DNA of 32,972 nucleotides from NCBI GenBank assembly GCA_023421395.1, contig JAEZTL010000030.1:1-32972 (forward strand), written 5' to 3'. Positions 7,865 through 15,896 of the stretch are shown piece after piece. This DNA comes from Bacillota bacterium (lineage in GTDB: Bacteria > Bacillota > Clostridia > Christensenellales > Aristaeellaceae). Position 1 is the first letter of the stretch; each line of letters opens with the position of its first letter. The notes under the pieces are model-generated. The model saw only the letters and a list, made by a program, of their open reading frames with translations, did no database searches and had not been told where the DNA came from. The translations under genes were made by a program, and so were the position numbers.

Positions 7865-8827
7865 ATGAAAGCAAACTTCAAGAACAAGATCGGCTCGTTG
7901 AACACCCTGGGAATATGGGCTGCGTTCGCCTTTCTGTGTCTCATCATGACATTTGCGTCTCCGGCGTTTCTGAAGTCGACGAACCTGCTGAACATTCTGC
8001 AACAGATCTCCATCAACTTCACGATCGCCATCGGCATGACTTTTGTCATCCTGATCGGGGGAATTGATCTTTCCGTTGGCTCGGTAACCGCATTGACGGG
8101 CATGCTCGTCGCGATCTTGATGAAGACGTACGGCTGGAATGTCGCGCTGGCCATCGCCGTTTCGATGCTGGCCGCGTGCGGCATGGGCATGCTCAATGGA
8201 TTTCTGATCGCCAAGCTTAGCCTGCCGCCGTTCATCATGACGCTGGGTATGATGGAAATTGCGCGCGGACTTTCCTATTCCGTGACGGCAGGCCAGCCGA
8301 TTTACACGCTGCCACCGAGTTTTCTTGCCATTTCCGGACGTGTAAACAACATCCCCGTGGTCGCGCTCGTGATGATGATCGCGCTGTTTGCACTGGCGTT
8401 TTACGTATTGCGCTACACGCGCTTTGGACGCTATGTCTACGCGGTGGGCGGGAACGAGGCCTGCGCCAAGCTCTCGGGCATCAACGTAAAGGCCGTCAAG
8501 ATCGCCGTATATACGATTTCCGGGTTCTGCTGCGGCGTGGCATCGATGCTGCTCACTTCGCGACTCGACTCGGCCGTGCCGACCAACGCCACAAGCTATG
8601 AGATGAACGCCATCGCGGCGGTGGTCATCGGCGGCGTTTCCATGAGCGGAGGAGACGGAAGCCTCTTGGGCACCATCGTGGGTGTTTTGATGATCGGTGT
8701 CATCGCAAACGGTATGAACCTGCTGATCATTCCGACAGGCCCGCAGCGAGTCGTCACAGGCGTCATCATCGTGATGGCTGTCATTCTGGACGTAATCCGC
8801 CGAAAAGCGGCGAGCAAGGCCAAATAG
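7865..8827 (+). CDS. Ribose-class ABC transporter permease
   Basis: A 320-residue polytopic membrane protein of the RbsC/XylH/AraH permease family. Strongly hydrophobic segments run through the whole protein. Family marks: TIAIGMTFVILIGGIDLSVGS near residue 60 and the C-terminal AIAAVVIGGVSMSGGDGSLLGT segment. The ribosome site CAGGAGAGG lies about 7 nt before ATG 7865. It starts 32 bp after the ATPase gene, and as expected for this class a single permease gene is present and would act as a homodimer. Confidence 0.95.
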   Translation: MKANFKNKIGSLNTLGIWAAFAFLCLIMTFASPAFLKSTNLLNILQQISINFTIAIGMTFVILIGGIDLSVGSVTALTGMLVAILMKTYGWNVALAIAVSMLAACGMGMLNGFLIAKLSLPPFIMTLGMMEIARGLSYSVTAGQPIYTLPPSFLAISGRVNNIPVVALVMMIALFALAFYVLRYTRFGRYVYAVGGNEACAKLSGINVKAVKIAVYTISGFCCGVASMLLTSRLDSAVPTNATSYEMNAIAAVVIGGVSMSGGDGSLLGTIVGVLMIGVIANGMNLLIIPTGPQRVVTGVIIVMAVILDVIRRKAASKAK

Positions 8828-8877
8828 ATTTCTGCGCCGGTCAGTATCGCGGCGTAACGGTCGAAAGGGGTGTGCCT

Positions 8878-9246
8878 GTGAAGCTTGAAAAGAAGAACTG
8901 GCTGATTCCGGATATGTACTATCCCTCGCAAAGCCTGCCGGGGCCGGTGCACAGCCACGAGGCGATCTGCGTGTTGAATTCATCCGATGAAGACGCGGCA
9001 ATTGACATCACCCTCTTCTTCGAGGACCGAGAACCGATGAATCTGCAAAGATCCGTCTGCCCGGCCAGGCGTACCAGCCACATTCGCATGGATTTGATCC
9101 GGACGGAATCTGGTTTGAGCGTCCCCCAAGACACACCCTATGCGGCGCACGTCTATACCAGCGCGGCGGTCGTCGTGCAATATTCCCGCGCGGATGCGCG
9201 TCAAGCGGCGCTCGCTGTGATGACTACGATGGCATACCCTGTTTAG
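8878..9246 (+). CDS. ASRT-family protein (Anabaena sensory rhodopsin transducer homologue)
   Basis: A 122-residue soluble protein. It shows the pattern of the Anabaena sensory rhodopsin transducer family: SHEAICVLNSSDEDAAIDIT, LFFEDREPM, CPARRTSHIRMD, VPQDTPYAAHVYTS and VVVQYSRADARQA. These match the cyanobacterial transducer pattern SHETVCILNAGDEDAHVEIT...PARRTKHVRF...IPHDTDFASVI...IVVQHTRLDSRQAE as I recall it. I prefer GTG 8878, which sits about 7 nt after AAAGGGG; GTG 8872 is only one base from that site. It closes the importer operon, 50 bp after the permease. No rhodopsin or opsin gene is in the window, so light signalling is unlikely. Family members form a beta-sandwich and have been proposed to bind DNA or small molecules. 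A ligand-sensing or sugar-related role is plausible but unproven. Confidence 0.85.
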   Translation: MKLEKKNWLIPDMYYPSQSLPGPVHSHEAICVLNSSDEDAAIDITLFFEDREPMNLQRSVCPARRTSHIRMDLIRTESGLSVPQDTPYAAHVYTSAAVVVQYSRADARQAALAVMTTMAYPV

Positions 9247-9297
9247 GGATTATCGGCCTTTAAAAGCGATTCGGTCGAACGACATACCCGAAGGAGC

Positions 9298-9324
9298 AGC
9301 CCGCCGACATCACGTTGGCGGGCT
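9298..9324 (+). terminator. Hairpin after the first importer operon (possible terminator)
   Basis: AGCCCGCCGAC, a 5-nt loop and GTTGGCGGGCT form an 11-bp stem with one G-T pair, 51 bp after the ASRT stop codon. The following GAAATTCTGG is not a clear U-tract, so a Rho-independent terminator is only likely by position. It may instead be an mRNA-end stabiliser. Confidence 0.55.
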
Positions 9325-9427
9325 GAAATTCTGGGGTTGCTCACGCAGGCATAGGGCTGGTGGGCGCAAGGCGGGCATTCGGTGGCTACCGATACGCAGA
9401 GGTGTCTGGCTGGTGCTTCCCGGCAAG

Positions 9428-9541
9428 TCACTTTTCTGACTTGTTTTCTGACTTGAGTTCCCCGTATTTGTTTCGGCGAGTGGAGGGCGGGTTAATGGGG
9501 GCGTTTTTCCGTTTGGGATTGCGCCCTTTTTGATTGGCCAT
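9428..9541 (-). CDS. Small basic protein, 37 residues, unknown function
   Basis: ATG at 9541 is preceded by GAGGTG at a good distance. The frame encodes 37 residues beginning MANQKGRNPKRKNAPINPP and ending KSENKSEK. It is rich in Lys, Arg, Asn and Pro, with no cysteine or hydrophobic segment, so it should be soluble or bind nucleic acid or another polyanion. The longer frame starting at 9613 has no ribosome site and is less likely. It lies alone between converging blocks, next to a broken integrase. I do not recognise a family. The ribosome site and biased composition argue it is real. The C-terminal repeat arises from a 12-bp tandem duplication. Confidence 0.5.
   Translation of the reverse strand: MANQKGRNPKRKNAPINPPSTRRNKYGELKSENKSEK
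9432..9455. repeat. Perfect 12-bp tandem duplication
   Basis: TTTTCTGACTTG occurs twice back to back. On the minus strand it lies inside the 37-residue ORF and creates its repeated C-terminus KSEN-KSEK. The unit is a multiple of three, so the frame is kept. Confidence 0.85.
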
Positions 9542-9916
9542 TGTCTTCACCTCGAATATAGTTTTGACCGATTGTAAAAGACTATTCTGGCAATATACTT
9601 CATGAGATGGCAAACACCGATTTAAGACCTGTGTTCGAATTGATTTGTTATGATGCCCTCCGATTCCTGATCGCCGTTCTTAACGCGGTCCTACCCCGAT
9701 ACGGGCGAATTGCCAGCCCGCAATATTACGCCGATGGCAAACAAAACCGGCGGGGAAGGGGGATGCTGGAGCAGCTGTTTTCTTGCGCCTATTCTGCAAC
9801 GGATTCTGTCCGGGCGTGTCCGCCTTTCGGTTTGAGGCGCTTGGGGATATCGGTGGGCCGTCTATGCGCCCCGGTAGCCTCGCACGCCACCATGCAGCCG
9901 CATCCCGCATCAGGCT

Positions 9917-10401
9917 TTACCCCATGCGGCGGAAGCTATTCGGCGAGAACGGCTCGAGCTTGTCGTTGTGGAACACAGACTGAGCGGGCATGTTTCGGAC
10001 CTTCGCGAGCGGGATCCCGATTACCAGCATGATCTGGGATTTGCTCACCCTTGAATATCCATTCATGGATGGCTGCAGTTCCGCCGACCGGATTGCGCGC
10101 AGGCGCCGAGGCACGAATGCCGGGAGAATGTGATTGTCAAGGCAGAAGCGGCAGCCGCTCTTGTTCGCTTCGGAGAAGCACGGCTCTTTTCGGATCGTGT
10201 ACGATTCCTCGGCGAACTGGTAAAACATCGCGCAGTCGCGGATCGCCGCGCCTTCGGCGTGGTGGAGCGCATCTCCTCCTTCGCGATATGAAGCTCATGC
10301 TTGGTGCGCGCGCAGGCATATTCATTGATGGGCCAGCCATTGATGTCTTGGCCGATCCGGGCCCGCCCGTGATATTTTCCGTTCGCGCTCTTTTTGCTCA
10401 C
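9917..10401 (-). pseudogene. Tyrosine recombinase/integrase remnant (frameshifted)
   Basis: A GTG start at 10401 with AAAGGGGG upstream opens a frame reading MSKKSANGKYHGRARIG, DINGWPINEYACA, ELHIAKEEMR, the AP2-like N-terminal DNA-binding region of conjugative-transposon and phage integrases. A one-base shift near 10240-10260 moves into a frame with FAEESYTIRKEPCFSE, DNHILPAF, LRAIRSAELQ and NGYSRVSKSQIMLVIG, the core-binding (SAM-like) domain that normally follows. The catalytic domain with the R-H-R-Y residues is not recognisable downstream (toward 9600). It is therefore a truncated, inactive integrase left from an integrated element. No att repeat could be identified by eye. Confidence 0.75.
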
Positions 10402-10567
10402 GGTTTCCCCCTTTACAAAAAAGAGGGAATGCCCGCGCGGGCGCTCTTGCCGAACGCCAACAATATATTGATCGTGAGCGTAGATTTCAAGCGTATCATG
10501 CTGGAAATAAATGCCTGGAAAGCGAATTTTCTCTCCTGAATTGAATTACACGATTGTGAAATATTCA

Positions 10568-10596
10568 TTGACAACCGAACCCAAATGATTTATTAT
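10568..10596 (+). promoter_or_regulatory. Sigma-A promoter of the glycosidase operon
   Basis: TTGACA at 10568-10573, a 17-bp spacer and TATTAT at 10591-10596 (overlapping TATAAA at 10594). Predicted transcription begins near 10603, giving a short leader of about 20 nt before the GH31 start with its AAGAGGTG ribosome site. No regulator gene is adjacent. Confidence 0.75.
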
Positions 10597-10621
10597 AAAT
10601 TCAATCGTTTAAGAGGTGAAT

Positions 10622-12616
10622 ATGATGCGCGGTAACTTTGAAACTTCAGATGGGAAGTTGATTTTCCAAATGAATGGTGAGAAGTTGTGCGTGGAGGCGT
10701 GGGGAGAGAATGCGCTTCGGGTGCGCGCATCTCAACTCGATTGGCCATTGAATGGTGAGGACTATGCACTTCTGCCCGTCGCACCTGTAAAGACGGATAT
10801 TCACGTTGGTGAAAACGGAGCATCCATTACAAACGGGAAAATACGAGCGGAAATCGATGCGGCAGGCCGTGTGCGGTTTTTTCACCGCAACGGGCGATTG
10901 CTCCTTTCAGAGTACGCGCGGGATAGTCGCTCGGATAATCCGGTTGATCAGTATTCGCTGGAAGTGCACGCCCGCACGTTTCAGGCTCACCCCGGCGGGG
11001 CCTATCGGCTGACCGTTCGGTTTGAGTCTGATCCGGCGGAAAAAATTTTTGGCATGGGACAGTACCAGCAGGACGCGCTTAATCTCAAGGGCTGCCATCT
11101 GGAACTGGCACAGCGCAATTCGCAGGCAAGCGTGCCGTTTCACATCTCGTCAAAGGGGTACGGTTTTCTGTGGAATAATCCAGCCGTTGGAGAAGCGGTG
11201 TTTGCGAAGAACTGCACCCTTTGGCGCGCCGAAACGACCCGGCGGATGGATTACTGGGTAACCGCAGGGGAAACGCCCGCGGAAATTCTTGCCTCCTATA
11301 CCGCCGTTTCCGGAAGAGTTCCTGCGATGCCCGAATACGGCCTTGGCTTCTGGCAGTGCAAGCTGCGCTATCAGACGCAGGAAGAGCTTCTTCAGATTGC
11401 CCGCGAGCACAAAAGGCGCGGCCTGCCGATGGACGTGATCGTTGTAGACTACTTCCATTGGCCGATGCAGGGTGACTGGTGCTTTGACAAGACCTATTGG
11501 CCCGATCCGGACGGCATGATCCGGGAGCTCAAGGCGATGGGCATCGAGGTGATGGTATCCATCTGGCCCACTGTGGACAGACGGAATCCTGTCTATACCG
11601 AAATGCAGAACAAAGGCCTTCTGGTTCGCGCGGATCGCGGAGTGCAGATCATGATGGATCTGCGCGGTCAGCAGGGATTCATCGATACAACCAATCCGGA
11701 AACTCAGTCTTATGTGTGGGAACGCGTAAAGAGCAACTACTATGACAAGGGTGTGAAGCTCTTTTGGTTGGATGAAGCGGAGCCGGAATACGAAGTTTAT
11801 GATTTTGACAACTACCGTTACCATATGGGCTCTTGCCTGGAGGTCGGGAATATCTACCCGATGATGTACGCAAAGGGCTTCTACGACGGCATGCGCGCCT
11901 CGGGTATGGAGAACGTGGTCAACCTTGTTCGCTGCGCCTGGGCGGGCAGCCAGCGCTACGGCGCGTTGGTCTGGTCGGGCGACATTGCATCCACCTTCGA
12001 AAGCCTGCGCTTTCAGCTTTCGGCGGGCCTTGGCATGGGTATGGCGGGCATTCCGTGGTGGACCACCGACATCGGCGGGTTCCACGGCGGAAACGGCGAG
12101 GACCCTGAATTCCGGGAGCTGTTTGCGCGCTGGTTTGAGTGGGGTGCGTTTTGCCCGGTGATGCGGCTGCATGGGTTCCGCCTTCCGCGCCAGCCTCAGT
12201 ACGGAACCACCGGCGGCTGTGAATGCCGTTCCGGCGCGCCCAACGAAGTCTGGAGCTTCGGAGAGGAAGTCTACGAAATCTGCAAAAAGTACCTGAGTAT
12301 TCGAGAATCGATCCGCGAAAAGGTGCGCACCGCCATGCTCCAGGCACACGAGACGGGCGCGCCCGTGATGCGGCCGATGTTTTTTGAATTTCCGGGCGAT
12401 GAAACCTGTTGGAACATTGAGGATGAGTACATGCTGGGCGGCAGCCTGCTGGTCGCTCCGGTCATGCGCGCTGGGCAGCATTCGCGCCCTGTGTACCTGC
12501 CGGAAGGACTTTGGAAGCCCCTCGAAGGCGGCGCAGACGTTCAGGGCGGTCGCTGGATTGAGGCGGATGCGCCGCTTGACCGGATCCCCGTATATGTTCG
12601 CGCCAATGGAAACTGA
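10622..12616 (+). CDS. GH31 alpha-xylosidase/alpha-glucosidase
   Basis: A 664-residue glycoside hydrolase family 31 enzyme. The N-terminal ~200 residues form the beta-sandwich domain (GMGQYQQDALNLKG is its conserved patch). The TIM barrel carries LGFWQCKLRYQTQEELL and VIVVDYFHW. The nucleophile Asp384 lies in FWLDEAEPE and the acid/base Asp454 in VWSGDIAS, followed by GMAGIPWWTTDIGGF. The WLDEAEPE form is common in bacterial alpha-xylosidases and transglucosylases, so alpha-xylosidase is slightly favoured over alpha-glucosidase. No signal peptide is present, so it should act in the cytoplasm on imported oligosaccharides. ATG 10622 fits the AAGAGGTG site best. It is 16 bp before the GH127 gene, in one operon with a CUT1 importer. 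Confidence 0.93.
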   Translation: MMRGNFETSDGKLIFQMNGEKLCVEAWGENALRVRASQLDWPLNGEDYALLPVAPVKTDIHVGENGASITNGKIRAEIDAAGRVRFFHRNGRLLLSEYARDSRSDNPVDQYSLEVHARTFQAHPGGAYRLTVRFESDPAEKIFGMGQYQQDALNLKGCHLELAQRNSQASVPFHISSKGYGFLWNNPAVGEAVFAKNCTLWRAETTRRMDYWVTAGETPAEILASYTAVSGRVPAMPEYGLGFWQCKLRYQTQEELLQIAREHKRRGLPMDVIVVDYFHWPMQGDWCFDKTYWPDPDGMIRELKAMGIEVMVSIWPTVDRRNPVYTEMQNKGLLVRADRGVQIMMDLRGQQGFIDTTNPETQSYVWERVKSNYYDKGVKLFWLDEAEPEYEVYDFDNYRYHMGSCLEVGNIYPMMYAKGFYDGMRASGMENVVNLVRCAWAGSQRYGALVWSGDIASTFESLRFQLSAGLGMGMAGIPWWTTDIGGFHGGNGEDPEFRELFARWFEWGAFCPVMRLHGFRLPRQPQYGTTGGCECRSGAPNEVWSFGEEVYEICKKYLSIRESIREKVRTAMLQAHETGAPVMRPMFFEFPGDETCWNIEDEYMLGGSLLVAPVMRAGQHSRPVYLPEGLWKPLEGGADVQGGRWIEADAPLDRIPVYVRANGN

Positions 12617-12632
12617 AGGAGGAACCCTGGCC

Positions 12633-14420
12633 ATGAGATGGAATCCCCTGGAACCCGGACGGATTGAGATTCTCTCCGGAGAATTGAAGGAACGCATCCG
12701 GTTGGTTCGCTCCTATATGCTCTCGCTGGATGAAGATTTGCTGATGCAAAACTTCTATTATGAAGCGGGCCTTCGCACTGATTATGGTCTGCCGGATACG
12801 CTTCACGGCGGTTGGGAATCACCTACGTGCCAGCTCCGTGGACACTTCCTGGGGCACTATCTGTCGGCTTGCGCGTTTGCTTGGGCGTATTATGGCGACA
12901 GTGCGCTGCTCGGGCGCGGCGAAAGCATTGTTCGGGCGCTCGCGCGCTGCCAGAAGGAGAACGGCGGGCGTTGGGTGTTCTCGATCCCGACAACCTATCT
13001 GGAATGGCTGGAGCGCCGCAAAAAGGTCTGGGCACCGCAGTATACGCTGCACAAGACGCTGATGGGCCTGTTGGACATGGCTCGTTTCGCTGGGAGCGAT
13101 GAAGCGCTTGCGGTGGCCGAGAGCGCGGCGGACTGGTTTTACGAGTGGTCCGGCCGCTTTACGCGAGAGCAGTTTGATGACATTTTGGATGTGGAGACGG
13201 GCGGCATGCTGGAGGTCTGGGCAGACCTCTATGGCCTGACGAATCACGAGAAATACCTTGAACTGCTCAGGCGGTATGAGCGCCCGCGCCTGTTTGGCCC
13301 GCTTCTCAAGGGTCAGGACGTTTTGACCAATATGCACGCGAATACCACCATTCCGGAGATGCTCGGGCTTGCGCGCGCGTGGGAACTGACCGGTGAGGCG
13401 CGCTACCTGGACATCATCAAGGCATACTGGCGCATGGCGGTCGATGACCGCGGTACGTTTGCCACCGGCGGACAGACCTGCGACGAGGTTTGGACGCCGC
13501 CCTTCAAGCTAAAGGACCGGCTTGGTCCGGAAAACCAGGAGCATTGCGTCGTGTACAACATGATTCGCCTTGCGGACTTTTTGACCCGCGCAACCGGCGA
13601 CAGACGCTATGCCGACTACATCGAGCGTAATTTTGACAACGGCATCCTGGCACAGCAGCACCCCGGTACCGGCATGGTGGCCTACTATTTGCCGATGAAC
13701 GGCGGCGGCAAGGTGAACTGGGGCACCCGCACGCAGCACTTCTGGTGCTGCCACGGCTCGCTCGTGCAGGCGCATATGCGCCATGGCGCCGATTTCTGCT
13801 ATCAAAACGGCGACACGATGCTGGTAACCCAATACCATGCGATGCGCCTGACGCACGATGCCACCGGAGCAGGTCTCGAAGTGTCTGATTTTGACAACGA
13901 AATGAGCACCTACGCACCCGACGCACCCCGCATGGAGGCTTTTACGAAGCGCCCGCTGGCTCGCCGCTATAGGATCCGCGCGACTGCCGGCGTCAGGCCG
14001 ATGAAACTCTTGTTGCGTGTGCCGTGGTGGACGGATGGGGAAGCCGTCCTCTACCGCGCGGATGGCGAGGAGGCGGCCCGCTCGGCCAGCGAAGAAATCA
14101 CCGTCACCATCGACGCCGACGCGGAGTATGTTCTGGAAATGCCCTGCGCGCTTTCGGTCTGCCCATTGCCGGATGCGCCCGGAACCTTCGCGTTCATGGA
14201 AGGCCCGGATGTGCTGGTGGGCTTGACCGCGGCGAACACCCTCCTGTGGGACGGTGAGGTTTCCGACGCGTGGAAGATGCTGCGGCCGATAATCCGCTCA
14301 CCCTTTATCCATAGGATCAACCGCTACACGGCGATCGGTCAATCGGAAAAGATCGAATTCATCCCGGCACGGTATCTGGCGGACGAAACGTTCACCATGT
14401 ATTTCGCCATCCGGCGCTGA
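12633..14420 (+). CDS. GH127 beta-L-arabinofuranosidase
   Basis: A 595-residue cytoplasmic enzyme of the DUF1680/GH127 family, whose characterised members release beta-linked L-arabinofuranose. The alpha/alpha-barrel region shows WESPTCQLRGHFLGHYLSA, YTLHKTLMGLLDM and FATGGQTCDEVW. The metal-cysteine catalytic centre is complete: Glu303-x-Cys305 (QEHC) and Cys372-Cys373 (FWCCHGS), equivalent to the Glu338/Cys340/Cys417/Cys418 zinc site of the Bifidobacterium HypBA1 enzyme, where Cys417 is the nucleophile. ATG 12633 follows GAAGGAGG; the longer upstream frame lies inside the GH31 gene. With GH31 and the following importer it implies use of a glycan or glycopeptide with arabinofuranose and alpha-xylosyl or alpha-glucosyl units. 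Confidence 0.93.
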   Translation: MRWNPLEPGRIEILSGELKERIRLVRSYMLSLDEDLLMQNFYYEAGLRTDYGLPDTLHGGWESPTCQLRGHFLGHYLSACAFAWAYYGDSALLGRGESIVRALARCQKENGGRWVFSIPTTYLEWLERRKKVWAPQYTLHKTLMGLLDMARFAGSDEALAVAESAADWFYEWSGRFTREQFDDILDVETGGMLEVWADLYGLTNHEKYLELLRRYERPRLFGPLLKGQDVLTNMHANTTIPEMLGLARAWELTGEARYLDIIKAYWRMAVDDRGTFATGGQTCDEVWTPPFKLKDRLGPENQEHCVVYNMIRLADFLTRATGDRRYADYIERNFDNGILAQQHPGTGMVAYYLPMNGGGKVNWGTRTQHFWCCHGSLVQAHMRHGADFCYQNGDTMLVTQYHAMRLTHDATGAGLEVSDFDNEMSTYAPDAPRMEAFTKRPLARRYRIRATAGVRPMKLLLRVPWWTDGEAVLYRADGEEAARSASEEITVTIDADAEYVLEMPCALSVCPLPDAPGTFAFMEGPDVLVGLTAANTLLWDGEVSDAWKMLRPIIRSPFIHRINRYTAIGQSEKIEFIPARYLADETFTMYFAIRR

Positions 14421-14443
14421 CTGTACGCAGGGTAGCTTCGCCA

Positions 14444-14486
14444 ACGGCGCTGGGCCGAACCCTGGGGCGCGCCCCCCGAACGCCGT
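14444..14486 (+). other. Complex hairpin between GH127 and the binding protein
   Basis: ACGGCG at 14444-14449 pairs with CGCCGT at 14481-14486 and encloses a GGGG-cgcg-CCCC hairpin at 14464-14475. The 140-bp gap is otherwise without genes. It could be an RNA processing or stability element separating enzyme from importer expression. There is no U-tract. Confidence 0.4.
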
Positions 14487-14560
14487 CGGCATGAAGCGGC
14501 GAGATCCATCCGGCGCTATCCCGAAAGAGGGATCGCAATATACTCATGGGAGGGACTCAC

Positions 14561-15823
14561 ATGAAAAGACTGCTCACCCTGTGTCTGGCCCTTGTTCTCC
14601 TGATCCCTGTGATCCCCGTTGCCGCCTCCGCTCAAGGCTATGGGGAAATCTCCTTCATGGGTTGGGGCGATACCGCCGAGCAGGCACTGTACCAGACCGT
14701 GCTCGACAAATTCATGGAAGAGAACCCCGGCACCACCGTCAACTACCTCTATACCCCGGACGACTATTCCACCAAACTTCAGACGATGATCGCCGGCAAC
14801 TCGATCCCGGACCTGTTCTGGGTGGTTGACAGCGAGATGACGACCTACGCCATGAGCGGCATCCTCGAAGACATGCAGCCCTACATGGACGAGCATCCCG
14901 AGATTCTGGAGAACTACCTCCCGTCGCTGAAGGAGTACGGCAGCTACGAAGGCGGCCTGTACGCGCTGCCCAAGGACTGGACCTCCGGCGTCATCTACGT
15001 CAACCTCGACATGTTCGCGGCCGCCGGCCTTGAAGCGCCCACCAGCGACTGGACGCTGGAGGACTTCCGTGAAGCCGCCAAGAAGATGACCGTCGCTTCC
15101 GATGGCCGTACTTCGCAGTATGGCGCGGCGCTCAGCGTGTACCGCCTGGATTGGATGAGCATGGGCGCCGCCTTTGGGGCCGAGTGGTTCAAGGACGGCA
15201 AGTCGAACTTCTCCGATCCCAACATGGTAAAGACCGTTCAGTACTTCTATGACCTCTTCGTGACCGACAAGTCCGCCCCGTCGCCGGCCGGCCTGTCCAG
15301 CATGGGCACCGCGCAGAACCAGCTGTTTGAAACCGGCAAGGTGGGCATGTTCCTGTCCGGCCGCTGGGAAATCCCCAATTACCGCACCGCCTGCACCTTC
15401 AACTGGGACGTGGTGGAGATCCCGCAGGGCGAAAACGGACAGCGCGGTCTGCCGGTCATCACCGGCGCGCTGGCCATCGGCAAGGATTCGAAGAACAAGG
15501 AAGGCGCCTACGCGCTGCTTTCCTACCTGCTCGGCTATGACGCGCAGAAGTCCGTGCTGGGCGGCGGTCTCTCCATGCCCGCTTTCACCAACCTGATGAA
15601 CGATCCCGAAGTCGTCTCCACGCCGCCTTCGACCGAGCCCTTCATCAACAGCGCCAACTACCTGGGCATCGATTCCCAGCGCGAAGCGCTTGCCACCGGC
15701 AAGTATTCGAAGTTCCAGTCCATCATCCACGCCGAGATGGAGATCTGCTACAACGGTGAGCAGACGCCCGAAGAGGCCTGCAAGAACATCGACGAAAAGG
15801 CCAACGCCCAGCTCTTTTCCTGA
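14561..15823 (+). CDS. CUT1-type sugar ABC transporter substrate-binding protein
   Basis: A 420-residue extracellular solute-binding protein of family 1 (oligosaccharide type). The signal peptide covers the first ~24 residues: KR, hydrophobic LCLALVLLIPVIPV, cleavage ASA-Q. No lipobox cysteine is present. Family signs: FMGWGDTAEQALYQTVLDKF near the mature start, the early PDLFWVVDSE segment, YALPKDWTSGVIYVN, and the C-terminal GALAIGKDSKNKEGAYALLS helix region. ATG 14561 follows GGGAGGGAC. It precedes two permease genes, so it would deliver oligosaccharides for the GH31 and GH127 enzymes. It was placed by domain pattern; the ligand is not determined. Confidence 0.94.
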   Translation: MKRLLTLCLALVLLIPVIPVAASAQGYGEISFMGWGDTAEQALYQTVLDKFMEENPGTTVNYLYTPDDYSTKLQTMIAGNSIPDLFWVVDSEMTTYAMSGILEDMQPYMDEHPEILENYLPSLKEYGSYEGGLYALPKDWTSGVIYVNLDMFAAAGLEAPTSDWTLEDFREAAKKMTVASDGRTSQYGAALSVYRLDWMSMGAAFGAEWFKDGKSNFSDPNMVKTVQYFYDLFVTDKSAPSPAGLSSMGTAQNQLFETGKVGMFLSGRWEIPNYRTACTFNWDVVEIPQGENGQRGLPVITGALAIGKDSKNKEGAYALLSYLLGYDAQKSVLGGGLSMPAFTNLMNDPEVVSTPPSTEPFINSANYLGIDSQREALATGKYSKFQSIIHAEMEICYNGEQTPEEACKNIDEKANAQLFS

Positions 15824-15845
15824 TCCGTAGGGAAACCGATTCTTT

Positions 15846-15880
15846 GGCGCGGTGCGACCTTTCCGGGGTTGCGCCGCGCC
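15846..15880 (+). other. Intercistronic hairpin after the CUT1 binding-protein gene
   Basis: GGCGCGGTGCGAC (15846-15858) pairs over 13 bp, with two G-U pairs, with GTTGCGCCGCGCC (15868-15880) around a 9-nt loop. It lies between the binding-protein stop and the permease ribosome site, with no U-tract. Same position as the hairpins at 6256-6285 and 28685-28717. Confidence 0.7.
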
Positions 15881-15896
15881 GCGAGCAGGAGGGTTT

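Noticed and set aside
7493..9001. 502-residue minus-strand open frame over the ATPase and permease
   Set aside because: Composition is extreme (Arg, His, Asp) and it covers two clear transporter genes. It is an antisense artefact.
9247..9430. Possible tRNA or structured RNA after the ASRT gene
   Set aside because: No T-loop (GGTTCGAATCC-type) or anticodon stem could be traced; only the 11-bp hairpin at 9298-9324 is supported.
9432..9455. CRISPR-like repeat
   Set aside because: Only two adjacent copies of 12 bp with no spacers; it is a simple tandem duplication.
9607..10539. Plus-strand open frames of 141 and 162 residues
   Set aside because: They lie opposite the integrase remnant, have no ribosome site and Arg/Ala/Gly-biased composition.
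12384..12632. GH127 start inside the GH31 gene
   Set aside because: A strong GAAGGAGG site and family-like N-terminus begin at 12633; the upstream extension is GH31 read out of frame.
11150..12697. 515-residue minus-strand open frame over the GH31 gene
   Set aside because: Antisense shadow. The GH31 motifs and active-site residues on the plus strand are unambiguous.
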